Source: an uncultured Eubacteriales bacterium
GTDB lineage: Bacteria; Bacillota; Clostridia; Oscillospirales; CAG-272
Direction of reading: 5' to 3'
DNA: 64,000 nucleotides
Assembly: GCA_905205065.1 (NCBI GenBank)
Contig: CAJLCI010000008.1
Coordinates: forward strand, 1-64,000
Position numbers and translations under genes: made by a program
The notes under the pieces: model-generated
The model's database searches: none
What the model saw: the letters and a program-made list of their open reading frames with translations, nothing else
What the model was told of the DNA's origin: nothing
In this document: one piece after another, positions 18,014 to 24,895 of the stretch
Numbering within the stretch: position 1 is the first letter of the stretch
Layout: every line of letters starts with the position of its first letter

Positions 18014-18069
18014 AAATACTAATTCAAGCTCATTCAATAAAATAAAATTAATATATGGAGGTATCTTTT

Positions 18070-18423
18070 ATGCTTAAGCTATACTCGGACAAGAAATCTG
18101 TGGCCTATACGGCGTCAATTGCTATGTTTGTCTATGCGATAATTTCTTTTATAGCTGCATTCCTTTCTTTAATCGGCAAGAAAAAGACAACAGCTTCTAT
18201 TTTTGTCGCTTTGTCTGGAATCGCAGCGGCTTTCGGAGGAATTACTGCATATACGCTCAGAATTATCGACCGTTCTGAAAGTAAAGACATTGATGATTAT
18301 TTTGAAGACTATGATGAAGATGATTTTGATTTTGACGAGGACGGAAATGAAAAATCTGATGCAGATACACCTTATGTAATTCCTGTGGATGATACTGCAA
18401 GCGAAGAAGAATTTAATAGTTAA
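18070..18423 (+). CDS. Small membrane protein with acidic C-terminal tail
   Basis: 117 residues, not assigned to a named family. Two hydrophobic segments (about 12-35 and 42-62) are joined by a short GKKKTT loop. A hydrophilic tail follows with a dense Asp/Glu/Phe run (DDYFEDYDEDDFDFDEDG). The start is the ATG eight bases after TGGAGG. A terminator follows the stop. Function unknown. Confidence 0.8.
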   Translation: MLKLYSDKKSVAYTASIAMFVYAIISFIAAFLSLIGKKKTTASIFVALSGIAAAFGGITAYTLRIIDRSESKDIDDYFEDYDEDDFDFDEDGNEKSDADTPYVIPVDDTASEEEFNS

Positions 18424-18431
18424 TGGCAGTG

Positions 18432-18471
18432 AAACAATGCGCTTGAATTTTTAATTTGAGCGCATTGTTTA
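18432..18471 (+). terminator. Terminator after the acidic-tail membrane protein
   Basis: AAACAATGCGCT pairs with AGCGCATTGTTT around a 14-base AT-rich loop. The stem is strong and the T-tract modest. The remaining roughly 290 bp up to the next gene are AT-rich and hold no gene that I can see. Confidence 0.75.
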
Positions 18472-18764
18472 TAATATATTTCATATGTCTGTAAAATATC
18501 TTAAGGTTAACAGTCATTTCTGTTTTTTAATTTTTTCAGGTATGACATTTTAAATTACTACTGAATGTCAAATAGTAATAACTATTACATATCAAATTTT
18601 ATTATCAGTGTTTTTATGTTTAAAAATCTAATGTATAAATTTTTCATAAGTAAAGTTAACATTCAATTCACAATTTGAGCTTATCTAACTTCGACAAATG
18701 TGATATACTAACTTAGGATTATAAATTAAAATAATTCAATATAACCAATCGGGAGGGAAATAAC

Positions 18765-19082
18765 ATGTGTTTAAATAAACTATGTAAAAGAGAAGAAGAG
18801 AAAAAATCATTACTTGGAAAAGTTCTTGTTACTACGGCCGCAGTAATTGGTTTCGGAACACTTATATATCTCGCTGTTAAATATTTATTTGAAAAGTATC
18901 ATAACGGTTGCTGTGCGCTTTGCGGCGATGATTCGGATGATTATTCCTGCGGATGTGATGAGAATGCTGATTGCGACTACGATTGCAGTGATGACTGCTG
19001 CACATGTGACGGTGATAATGCTGATACTTCAGCGGATAATTCGTGTGAATGTGCAAACAATGCTGGCGAAAATATTTATTGA
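18765..19082 (+). CDS. Small membrane-anchored protein with a Cys/Asp-rich tail
   Basis: 105 residues, unrecognised. After a charged start there is one membrane segment (about 20-42, LVTTAAVIGFGTLIYLAVKYL). The tail has repeated acidic and paired cysteine motifs (GCCALCGDD, SCGCDENADCDYDCSD, CCTCDG), more than ten cysteines in about 60 residues. This could bind metal or be cross-linked. The ATG follows GGGAGGG, and an extended -10-like TGTGATATACTA lies about 65 bp upstream. The coding frame is supported by the start signals, not by homology. Confidence 0.65.
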   Translation: MCLNKLCKREEEKKSLLGKVLVTTAAVIGFGTLIYLAVKYLFEKYHNGCCALCGDDSDDYSCGCDENADCDYDCSDDCCTCDGDNADTSADNSCECANNAGENIY

Positions 19083-19250
19083 ATCTGAATTTTATGACGA
19101 AAATTAATTCTGATTTTATTGTTTCTTTATTTTTAGATAGATTATTTTTATAACCGCTTTATTGTTTGCTGTAATTGAGTTTTTGATTTCTATTTGCTTT
19201 TGAAATTAAGTGTATTATAAAAATTATTCAATACTTTATAGGAATTATAG

Positions 19251-19290
19251 TTACAAAAAGCTTCGAGTTTGCTGCGGAGCTTTTTGTAGT
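19251..19290 (+). terminator. Terminator-like hairpin
   Basis: CAAAAAGCTTCG pairs with CGGAGCTTTTTG (one wobble) around an 11-base loop, ending in a T-run. It terminates the gene at 18765. The rest of 19083-19521 is AT-rich, without a recognisable gene. Confidence 0.75.
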
Positions 19291-19521
19291 TAATGCTTCG
19301 ACCAATTGGTTTTAATTACAATTGAAGATACATAATTTGCCTGTAATAAATTTTAGTATTGAGATAATAATAATACCAGAGCCGAAGACATGGCTCGATT
19401 AAATAGATGTATAATCTTGAATTATTGAAAATTTAAAATATGTCCTGTTGATAAGATATTTAAATTTTGATGCAATTCTCGATTATATGCAATATGTATA
19501 AATATACAAGGAGAAATCAAA

Positions 19522-19725
19522 ATGGCAACCAACAAGAATTTAGTTCCTGAAGCTAAGAGCGCACTTGATAAGTTCAAGATGGAAGCTGCAAGCGAAGTAG
19601 GCGTAAGCCTTAACAACGGTTATAATGGAGATCTGACATCTCGTCAGGCTGGTTCTATCGGCGGACAGATGGTAAAGAAAATGATCCAGAAGTACGAAAA
19701 CGATCTTAAAAACGGTAATAGATAA
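19522..19725 (+). CDS. Small acid-soluble spore protein, alpha/beta type
   Basis: 67 residues. Conserved SASP features: LVPEAKSALDKFKMEAASEVGV with the Glu-Ala/Glu-Val site cut by germination protease, and LTSRQAGSIGGQMVKKMI, the DNA-binding signature. These proteins coat and protect spore DNA in the forespore under sigma-G. The ATG stands eight bases after AAGGAG. It is evidence that the organism forms spores, and it lies directly beside the phage insertion. Confidence 0.96.
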   Translation: MATNKNLVPEAKSALDKFKMEAASEVGVSLNNGYNGDLTSRQAGSIGGQMVKKMIQKYENDLKNGNR

Positions 19726-19852
19726 CCAGAAAAAACCGATTGTTTTTAAACTTGTATTTAATCACATTAATGTTTAGCTGATTGATTATCTTAAGGATTT
19801 TTATTTAACTAATAATGCCGACGATAGATAAAAATCTAGTGTAAACAAGGTA

Positions 19853-19892
19853 AGTGCGATTGCAGATTTAATTGCAGTCGCATTTATTTTTT
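19853..19892 (+). terminator. Terminator of the SASP gene
   Basis: AAGTGCGA-TGCA pairs with TGCA-TCGCATT around an 8-base loop and is followed by TTATTTTTTT. Confidence 0.85.
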
Positions 19893-19963
19893 TAATAAAA
19901 AGATTATATCGACAGGATCTTTAGATTGTCTGATTAAGATACATTTATTTGACGGAGGCAAAT

Positions 19964-20377
19964 TTAGCTTTCTTTTCTGTACTTCCCTAAATTATGTAAA
20001 ATTGCTTTTTTACCAAACAACTTTTCTTTTAATTTTGCAGAACCCTGAACATCATCAACAGAATAAAGTTTTTTATGTGCAAGAATAGATGACGGGGTAC
20101 TATGAATCATATATAAAGAATAAGAAACAGGATCACGAACAGCCTCAATATAATCAATAAAATCAGCGAAAAATTTACGCTGTGACAAAGGGGTAGACTG
20201 ATTTAAAGTTTTATATAAAAGATGTACATGTTTTTTCTTTCCCTCTTCTTCAGGCTCATGAACAATATAAATATAATCAAATATAGAAGAATGTTCAGAA
20301 AAATAGTTAAGTATAAAAGCATGCTCTTCACACTCATCAGGATATAAAACCATAGCAAAAAAACGAGACTTAAACAA
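19964..20377 (-). CDS. Phage rolling-circle replication initiator (Rep_2/pMV158 type), C-terminus replaced by integration
   Basis: 137 residues from a TTG start. The HUH signature is KKKHVHLLY (HVH at 50-52), preceded by the typical FAMVLYPDE motif 1 and followed by a candidate catalytic Tyr in SYSLYMIH (about 89). It nicks the plus origin to start rolling-circle replication. The last six codons (KYRKES) come from host DNA beyond the att repeat; on the phage circle the frame would run into the 24004-24160 fragment, giving about 183 residues. A better start exists: AAAGGAG plus ATG at 20433, but in another frame, joined through an A7 slippery run. Confidence 0.85.
   Translation of the reverse strand: MFKSRFFAMVLYPDECEEHAFILNYFSEHSSIFDYIYIVHEPEEEGKKKHVHLLYKTLNQSTPLSQRKFFADFIDYIEAVRDPVSYSLYMIHSTPSSILAHKKLYSVDDVQGSAKLKEKLFGKKAILHNLGKYRKES
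19983..20003. repeat. Left 21-bp attachment repeat
   Basis: TTCCCTAAATTATGTAAAAT plus T, identical to 24161-24181. Reading ACTTCCCTAA-ATTATGTAAAAT, both ends resemble the outer arms of the Firmicutes dif site (ACTTCC ... TTATGTAAA), but the central spacer of dif is missing. The repeat encodes ILHNLG near the C-terminus of Rep. Confidence 0.85.
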
Positions 20378-20416
20378 ACGAGATTCTAACTGTGATTCTA
20401 ACTGTTCTTGTAATTC

Positions 20417-20447
20417 TTTTTTTCTGTGTTCATAATAACACTCCTTT
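20417..20447 (-). promoter_or_regulatory. Strong ribosome-binding site, ATG and A-AAA-AAG slippery heptamer before rep
   Basis: On the minus strand AAAGGAG (20441-20447), 7 bases, ATG (20431-20433), then GAA AAA AAG. This frame stops after 11 codons. A -1 slip on A-AAA-AAG (runs of A at 20417-20423) leads into ELQEQLESQ and then the Rep frame, adding 19 residues at its N-terminus. Confidence 0.55.
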
Positions 20448-20520
20448 CATGTGATTAAATGATAACACAAAAATTTTACAAAAAAAAAAAACTATTAACA
20501 TTTTGTATATTGTGTTCAAT

Positions 20521-20555
20521 TTGCGATGCATATAGTCGTAGTATATGCATCGCAA
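20521..20555 (-). other. Double-strand replication origin with pMV158-type nick site
   Basis: A perfect 14-bp inverted repeat (TTGCGATGCATATA / TATATGCATCGCAA) exposes a 7-base loop. On the minus strand the loop and stem top read TACTACGAC (20535-20543), identical to the conserved nick sequence TACTACG/AC of pMV158-family origins. It lies about 90 bp upstream of rep, whose product is of the same family. Confidence 0.85.
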
Positions 20556-20583
20556 AAAATCGATATCCAAAGACAGCACAAAA

Positions 20584-20666
20584 GAAACGGAGGCAACTCC
20601 GCAAAGCGGAGCCGCCTCCTGTTTCTCTTTCTCTTACGCCGCGCCTTCGGCTTCTATGCGGCGTAA
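20584..20666 (-). other. Two GC-rich hairpins: terminator and possible packaging signal
   Basis: 20584-20625 folds as nested GAAAC-GGAGGC-CTCCGC / GCGGAG-GCCTCC-GTTTC with an AAA loop. 20634-20666 folds as TTACGCCGC / GCGGCGTAA around an inner GCC-TTC-GGC hairpin. They follow the last structural gene and precede the origin, where filamentous phages keep their terminator and morphogenetic signal. The strong GC content stands out in an AT-rich element. Confidence 0.7.
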
Positions 20667-20681
20667 CAGATAAAAGAAAAA

Positions 20682-20984
20682 TTAAAAACCTTTAGAAATT
20701 AAAATAATAACGTTCCAAACCAAATTTGCAGCCCAAATTGCAGGCTTAGCAAAAACAGTTAGAAGAAGACAACCAGAAATAACAGCAGGAGACAAAACAA
20801 AATAATTTAATAGACCCCTGCCTGTCTGAATATAACTACTTCCCAACATAAGGATATTATTAATTGGTTCTTCCCAAGCTGCCGGAGCTAAAAACTCGAG
20901 AAATGCAGAAAGTGCAGAAATAAGAGCAATAAAACCAGCAACAACAATAGCAATAGTTGCAATAACTCTCAAAGTCTCAGACAT
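20682..20984 (-). CDS. Phage minor coat-type membrane protein
   Basis: 100 residues with three hydrophobic stretches (about 7-30, 60-80 and 84-98). The size and position at the end of the structural block, behind the adsorption-type protein, fit a pVI-like distal-tip protein of filamentous phages. The assignment rests on layout and topology only. The next gene upstream ends 11 bp before it. Confidence 0.7.
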   Translation of the reverse strand: MSETLRVIATIAIVVAGFIALISALSAFLEFLAPAAWEEPINNILMLGSSYIQTGRGLLNYFVLSPAVISGCLLLTVFAKPAIWAANLVWNVIILISKGF

Positions 20985-20995
20985 TAAATAACCCC

Positions 20996-22186
20996 CTACG
21001 GCATATTTGCATTCATAGCTTTATGAACAATACCAATAACATACTTTAAACAACCAAAGAGAATAGAAAGAGTAAAAACACTCCGAACTAATATTAAAAA
21101 AACACTCGGAAATCGACTAAAAAAAGAATCAAAATCGATTTGCTGTTCTTCCCACAAAATATGCCCTCCAAACTGAACCGGAAGAGAAGCACCGGGAAAA
21201 GTTAAAGATGTTGTGTAACCATCATAAGCAAAAGCAGCAAAAAGCTTTTTAAAATTATCAGATATAGAAGATAATTCAAAAGTACCATCAAGAACATCTA
21301 AAATTTCTTGTTTTCCATCTTCTACAGAACTTTCGAATTGTTCAACCTCTTCACTAGCCTGAGATTCTAAAGCATTTAAAACAGACTCAGGCATATTATC
21401 AAGAGTTTCACTAATTTCAGTTAACTTCTGATTTCCTTGTGATACAGCTTCTTCAACAGACTGAACAGAATCGTTTACATCTTGAACAGATGAATTAACA
21501 TTATTCATCGTATTATTAAGTGTCTCTACAGCTGGGACAACTTCATTAGTTAAAATATCCTGTGTCTGTTTTGTCAAGTAATCAGAAAAAGTAATAGAGC
21601 TTGTCAAAGTAAAAGAAAAGCCAGAAAGACCAAAAGAAAAATCAGGAGAAGAGACAACAACAGTATTCCCAATTGAAAAACCAAACCGTATAGACTTCAA
21701 AACCCAATTACCTGTACCCAACTCTACAGAAGTACCCTCACAAGTTATAATACGATTATTAGAATCAATAGAAGTAACAGATTTTAAATTAATTGATTCT
21801 TGATAAGAATTAGAAGAATCAACAAAATTTAATTGAAAAGTAGATAAAACAGGATTATCACCCATACCAGTATAAACAAAATAAAAATCAGGAATATATA
21901 CTACATTACTTTCAGAAAGAGGAACGGGAATATTAACAGGTATATAAATAGAAGAATTAAAAGTTTTAAAAGCAAAATAAGAAGAAGGAGAACTAAAATT
22001 AGACCACTGATAAAGAGATCCACTTTGCCAGCCTTTAGTCATAGCAGTTAAACCATAAGTTTTATCGTCCATTCCACTAACACCAGAAAAAGAAGCAGTA
22101 GGAACTATACCACTATCACGATTAAAAACAAAATTCTGTACAGTAGAAAGAGAATCTTCGGCAGCAAAGCAAGGAACAGCTAACAA
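20996..22186 (-). CDS. Phage adsorption-type protein (pIII analogue) with unusual start
   Basis: From the first standard start (TTG) 396 residues. A beta-rich N-terminal region is followed by a coiled-coil stretch (about 205-290: LNNTMNNVNSSVQDVNDSVQS and onwards) and a C-terminal membrane anchor (SVFLILVRSVFTLSILFGCLKYVIG). This is the pIII plan: exported receptor-binding domain plus membrane anchor. The frame upstream of TTG encodes TTKKKACIIIVIAIIS, which together with LLAVPCFA makes a good signal peptide. That stretch holds no ATG, GTG or TTG before the stop, so the true start is ATT, ATA or ACG, or a frameshift from the previous gene. Confidence 0.75.
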   Translation of the reverse strand: MLAVPCFAAEDSLSTVQNFVFNRDSGIVPTASFSGVSGMDDKTYGLTAMTKGWQSGSLYQWSNFSSPSSYFAFKTFNSSIYIPVNIPVPLSESNVVYIPDFYFVYTGMGDNPVLSTFQLNFVDSSNSYQESINLKSVTSIDSNNRIITCEGTSVELGTGNWVLKSIRFGFSIGNTVVVSSPDFSFGLSGFSFTLTSSITFSDYLTKQTQDILTNEVVPAVETLNNTMNNVNSSVQDVNDSVQSVEEAVSQGNQKLTEISETLDNMPESVLNALESQASEEVEQFESSVEDGKQEILDVLDGTFELSSISDNFKKLFAAFAYDGYTTSLTFPGASLPVQFGGHILWEEQQIDFDSFFSRFPSVFLILVRSVFTLSILFGCLKYVIGIVHKAMNANMP

Positions 22187-22209
22187 AGAAATAATAGCTA
22201 TTACAATAA

Positions 22210-22617
22210 TTATACACGCTTTCTTCTTCGTAGTAACACACCCCCAAATATAGCCTTAAAAGCAAGAACACCGCATAAAACAGCGAGAAAACCACAAATA
22301 AAAGGACTATAATCAATATCTAATTTACTACCTATACCCAAATTAGAATATACATAATAATCATTATAAACAGTATAACTTAAATCATCAGTAACTATTT
22401 TTTCAGAAGTATAAACAGATGAATATGAATCAGAACGAGTTACCCTAATCAAATAATCATCACCGACAAGCCTATCAATAAGACAAACATATACATTTTT
22501 ATCTTCCTGCATTATTAAATAATTATCTGTAGGCATTATATAATTCTTAAAATAATTAACATAAGAGCTACCGGGAAGAGAATAACCACCATTTGAATTT
22601 TGATACTGTGTAATCAT
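22210..22617 (-). CDS. Phage membrane protein with C-terminal anchor
   Basis: 135 residues; the ATG overlaps the stop of the preceding mini-protein (TAATG). It has a Tyr/Asp-rich soluble N-terminal part, one membrane segment (about 103-125, FICGFLAVLCGVLAFKAIFGG) and an RRRKRV end. No family is recognised. It is probably a minor virion or assembly protein, since it sits between the Zot ATPase and the adsorption-type protein. Confidence 0.7.
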   Translation of the reverse strand: MITQYQNSNGGYSLPGSSYVNYFKNYIMPTDNYLIMQEDKNVYVCLIDRLVGDDYLIRVTRSDSYSSVYTSEKIVTDDLSYTVYNDYYVYSNLGIGSKLDIDYSPFICGFLAVLCGVLAFKAIFGGVLLRRRKRV

Positions 22618-22727
22618 TAGAAACCGCCTGTAAAAGCATCTATTACAATACCCCAAATTATTTTAAGAAGACAAAAAACAACAACAGCCGGCAAAACAGA
22701 TGCAAAACATAAAACAAAATTATCCAC
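22617..22727 (-). CDS. Phage mini membrane protein (36 aa)
   Basis: A GTG start lies nine bases after GAAAGGGG, just behind the Zot stop, and the stop overlaps the next ATG. It has 36 residues with one membrane segment (FVLCFASVLPAVVVFCLLKIIWG). The size suits the pVII/pIX tip proteins of filamentous phages. A longer reading from 22850 would overlap the Zot gene by 116 bp and has no ribosome-binding site in a sensible place, so I prefer this short form. Confidence 0.6.
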   Translation of the reverse strand: MDNFVLCFASVLPAVVVFCLLKIIWGIVIDAFTGGF

Positions 22728-22734
22728 CTTGTTT

Positions 22735-23400
22735 TTAACCCCTTTCAGAATTAATATGTGACTTATTAGGATAAACACATTCATGAGTATCATACATACG
22801 CATAACAGAAACATGAGGAATATAAAAATGATAACGAGGTTCTTTTTCACCTATATAACGTCCATTATCATCATAGTTATCACCATCAAGAACTCTATAA
22901 CGATTAATAAAACCACCCAAAAACTTACGACACTCATAATTATAAGTGCATTGTTCTCTAATTCCTTTAGTAACACGGGTAAACCGCTGAGAAGTACCCA
23001 AAATAACACGCCTATTTTTTCTATTTTGACTCCAAACAGTCAAATCAGTAACAGGCATTTTAGCACTTTCAAGAGAACTATAAAGAGTCTGTATTTCATC
23101 TATAATAAAAATAAGACCTTTAGAACCATTATTATATAATTTAAAGTCTTGTATACCACGATAAGGAAAACAAGGAACACCAAAAACACTAATATTAGAA
23201 ATTACAATAGCATCCGGAAATTCAACATGCATTTGTTTGACAGCTTCCATTAATAACAAAGTTTTACCAGAACCTTGTGAACCGGAAAAAATCCAAATGC
23301 CTTGATAACAAAAATCTTTCTTCTTTCCGGAATATAAACGCTCACGCATAGCGTCAGGCAAACCCTTTAAATTTAAATCGGGAATAAATTGTTCAGACAT
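22735..23400 (-). CDS. Zot-like assembly ATPase (pI analogue)
   Basis: 221 residues. Walker A GSQGSGKT (40-47), Walker B LIFIIDEIQ (Asp101-Glu102), then a sensor-like VILGTSQRFTRVTKGIRE. This is the Zot/gpI ATPase that drives extrusion of filamentous phage through the envelope. The C-terminal membrane segment common in Gram-negative homologues is not seen; the protein ends in a hydrophilic NKSHINSERG. The ATG follows CGGAGG. It is the most diagnostic gene of the element. Confidence 0.9.
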   Translation of the reverse strand: MSEQFIPDLNLKGLPDAMRERLYSGKKKDFCYQGIWIFSGSQGSGKTLLLMEAVKQMHVEFPDAIVISNISVFGVPCFPYRGIQDFKLYNNGSKGLIFIIDEIQTLYSSLESAKMPVTDLTVWSQNRKNRRVILGTSQRFTRVTKGIREQCTYNYECRKFLGGFINRYRVLDGDNYDDNGRYIGEKEPRYHFYIPHVSVMRMYDTHECVYPNKSHINSERG

Positions 23401-23439
23401 ATATACCTCCGAAAATGGGGGGAATTATCCCCCCATAAC

Positions 23440-23733
23440 TCAACCGCCTCTTTTTAAAGCGCCTTTAGCCTTCTTGTAAATCCAACGAAAAGCAAACCAC
23501 GCAAGAACAAGAGGAACAGCAATACCAAGACCGGCAGCAACAACAAGCATAAGATTAGAAGCAGAAAAATCAGTAAGAGAACCGGTAATAGAAGTAATAG
23601 AAGAAGTCAAGCTAGACTGACCGGTCTCTGCCGCAAAGCAACCAACAGCACCCAAAGCAAAAGTCAAAGCAGCAGTAACAGACATTGCAAGTCTTTTCTT
23701 TGATTTTGTGAAAAATTCTTTAATCTTTCCCAT
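23440..23733 (-). CDS. Major coat protein (pVIII analogue)
   Basis: 97 residues. A signal peptide (1-34, LAMSVTAALTFALGAVGCFA then AET) is followed by a short Ser/Thr-rich amphipathic segment, a membrane helix (about 60-82) and a basic C-terminus (KKAKGALKRGG) that would face the DNA. The mature length of about 62 is in the range of filamentous coat proteins. It lies between the small OB-like protein and the Zot gene. The sequence itself is divergent; the call is by architecture. Confidence 0.85.
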   Translation of the reverse strand: MGKIKEFFTKSKKRLAMSVTAALTFALGAVGCFAAETGQSSLTSSITSITGSLTDFSASNLMLVVAAGLGIAVPLVLAWFAFRWIYKKAKGALKRGG

Positions 23734-23738
23734 TTTCT

Positions 23739-23987
23739 TTACACCTTTCTTTTTATATTTTTTATGAAAAGCTGGCCATTAAATGAGCCAAACTCAACAT
23801 CAACATTATCACCAGGCATAATATCAGAATATTCTGATATATCACCCTTAGGACAAAAACGAGTAACTGGACGAATACCAGAGCCACAATCAGACAAATC
23901 CTCACCAAGATAATACATTGCACCAGGTGTTACAACACCATCATTAGTGGGCTTACGTAAATAAGTCTCATAACCAATAACATACAT
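23739..23987 (-). CDS. Small phage protein, possible ssDNA-binding protein
   Basis: 82 residues, first gene after rep on the phage circle. It is beta-rich with a C-terminal stretch DIMPGDNVDVEFGSFNGQLFIKNIKRKV that could be one edge of an OB fold. Filamentous phages carry a gpV-type ssDNA-binding protein in this position, so that role is plausible but unproven. The ATG follows AAAGGAGAA. Confidence 0.6.
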   Translation of the reverse strand: MYVIGYETYLRKPTNDGVVTPGAMYYLGEDLSDCGSGIRPVTRFCPKGDISEYSDIMPGDNVDVEFGSFNGQLFIKNIKRKV

Positions 23988-24003
23988 AACAAATTCTCCT
24001 TTA

Positions 24004-24186
24004 TTATTTATTTAAATTAAAAATTTGATTGGAAGCATTAACTATTAAATATTGATATTGTGTTAAAGTAGAAAGAAGCGAATCAGAATTACATGATGAA
24101 AGAACATCACGAAGAACCAAAGATATATTACCAGAAGTAGTATCTACCAAATCTAATATGTTCCCTAAATTATGTAAAATTTGCAT
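24004..24186 (-). pseudogene. Displaced 3' end of the phage rep gene
   Basis: A short frame begins in host DNA, passes through the right att repeat as QILHNLG and continues with 52 residues (NILDLVDTTSG ... NQIFNLNK) before a stop. The repeat encodes ILHNLG in the same frame in rep at the other end. On the excised circle the two join as ...KAILHNLG-NILDL..., restoring Rep. Alone, the fragment has no convincing start. Confidence 0.85.
24161..24181. repeat. Right 21-bp attachment repeat
   Basis: Second copy of the 21-bp repeat. On the host side it continues into a perfect inverted repeat, CTAAATTATGTAAAAT TTGC ATTTTACATAATTTAG (24165-24200), which may be the full recombinase-binding site in the empty chromosome. 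Confidence 0.85.
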
Positions 24187-24351
24187 TTTACATAATTTAG
24201 TTTATTAAAAAATGGGAATTAGAATATTAAATAATTTATTCCCGTGCGATATTCATATATCGGAATACAGTTGATACTTATTCCATATACTTGTACTAAT
24301 AAGCACCATAATAAATCAATTATACAAAAAATAAAGGCGGTGAAATTAGTT

Positions 24352-24786
24352 TTGAAAAAAACAATTTTAAGCTCTGTTTACGCAACTGTAATTTCATTAG
24401 TGATATCTTTTATAATTATGTTAGTTGCCGCGCTTGTCGCTGTAAAGCTTGAAGACCCTTCTTCTGTTACAGATATTTCTGCAATTATTGCTTTAATCAG
24501 CGGTGCATTGTTCTGCGGAATAATATGCTCGGTTATGTCAGGCGGCAATACAGTATCTGCTGCTATTTCGGGTTGCATGTACATATGCTTTATTCTTTTA
24601 ATATCGTTGATTATTGCAGGTTTAGGCGGTCCTTTTGATGATCCGTCGGGATTTGGAAAAAAATTCATATTAATTGCGGTTTCATTTTTGACAGTAATTA
24701 TTGGCTCATTTATAAGTAAAAAACGCAAGCATAAAAAACGTTCTGCCGCTTCCCTTCGCGCTGAAATGCTGAAAAGGAAAAGATGA
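24352..24786 (+). CDS. Four-helix membrane protein, TIGR04086-like
   Basis: 144 residues from a TTG eight bases behind AAAGGCGGTG. It has four hydrophobic segments (about 5-30, 43-62, 68-95 and 102-122) and a basic C-terminus (KKRKHKKRSAASLRAEMLKRKR). Size and topology fit the small TIGR04086 family of Firmicutes membrane proteins, function unknown. It is the first host gene right of the prophage. Confidence 0.65.
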   Translation: MKKTILSSVYATVISLVISFIIMLVAALVAVKLEDPSSVTDISAIIALISGALFCGIICSVMSGGNTVSAAISGCMYICFILLISLIIAGLGGPFDDPSGFGKKFILIAVSFLTVIIGSFISKKRKHKKRSAASLRAEMLKRKR

Positions 24787-24856
24787 GTTAATATTAAAGT
24801 TAATATTAATTAGATGGGTTAATATTAATTAAGGGAGCATTTTATATACTATAATA

Positions 24857-24895
24857 AAAAAACACAGTCTGTATTTTTTTAAGACTGTGTTTTTT
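24857..24895. terminator. Bidirectional terminator
   Basis: AAAAAACACAGTCT pairs with AGACTGTGTTTTTT around an 11-base loop. It has T-runs on both strands and serves the convergent genes at 24352 and 24894, overlapping the stop of the latter. Confidence 0.9.

Larger units (their letters stand above)
19983..24160 (-). mobile_element. Integrated filamentous phage (inovirus-like), 4,178 bp
   Basis: The segment between two identical 21-bp repeats carries only leftward genes. In transcription order on the circle they are rep, a small basic-to-neutral protein, major coat protein, Zot-like ATPase, a mini membrane protein, two minor-coat-type membrane proteins and an adsorption-type protein, then a hairpin-rich intergenic region with the replication origin. 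The Zot ATPase plus a signal-peptide/one-TM/basic-tail coat protein is the hallmark of Inoviridae. No integrase or transposase is encoded, so integration must use a host recombinase. Gene content looks complete, so the element may be active. Confidence 0.9.

Noticed and set aside
22122..22316. 64-residue hydrophobic frame at the junction of two phage genes
   Set aside because: It overlaps two supported genes in other frames; its hydrophobicity comes from the signal-peptide region read out of frame.
24244..24351. Upstream extension of the small membrane protein at 24352
   Set aside because: The extension has no ribosome-binding site, while TTG 24352 has AAAGGCGGTG at the right distance.
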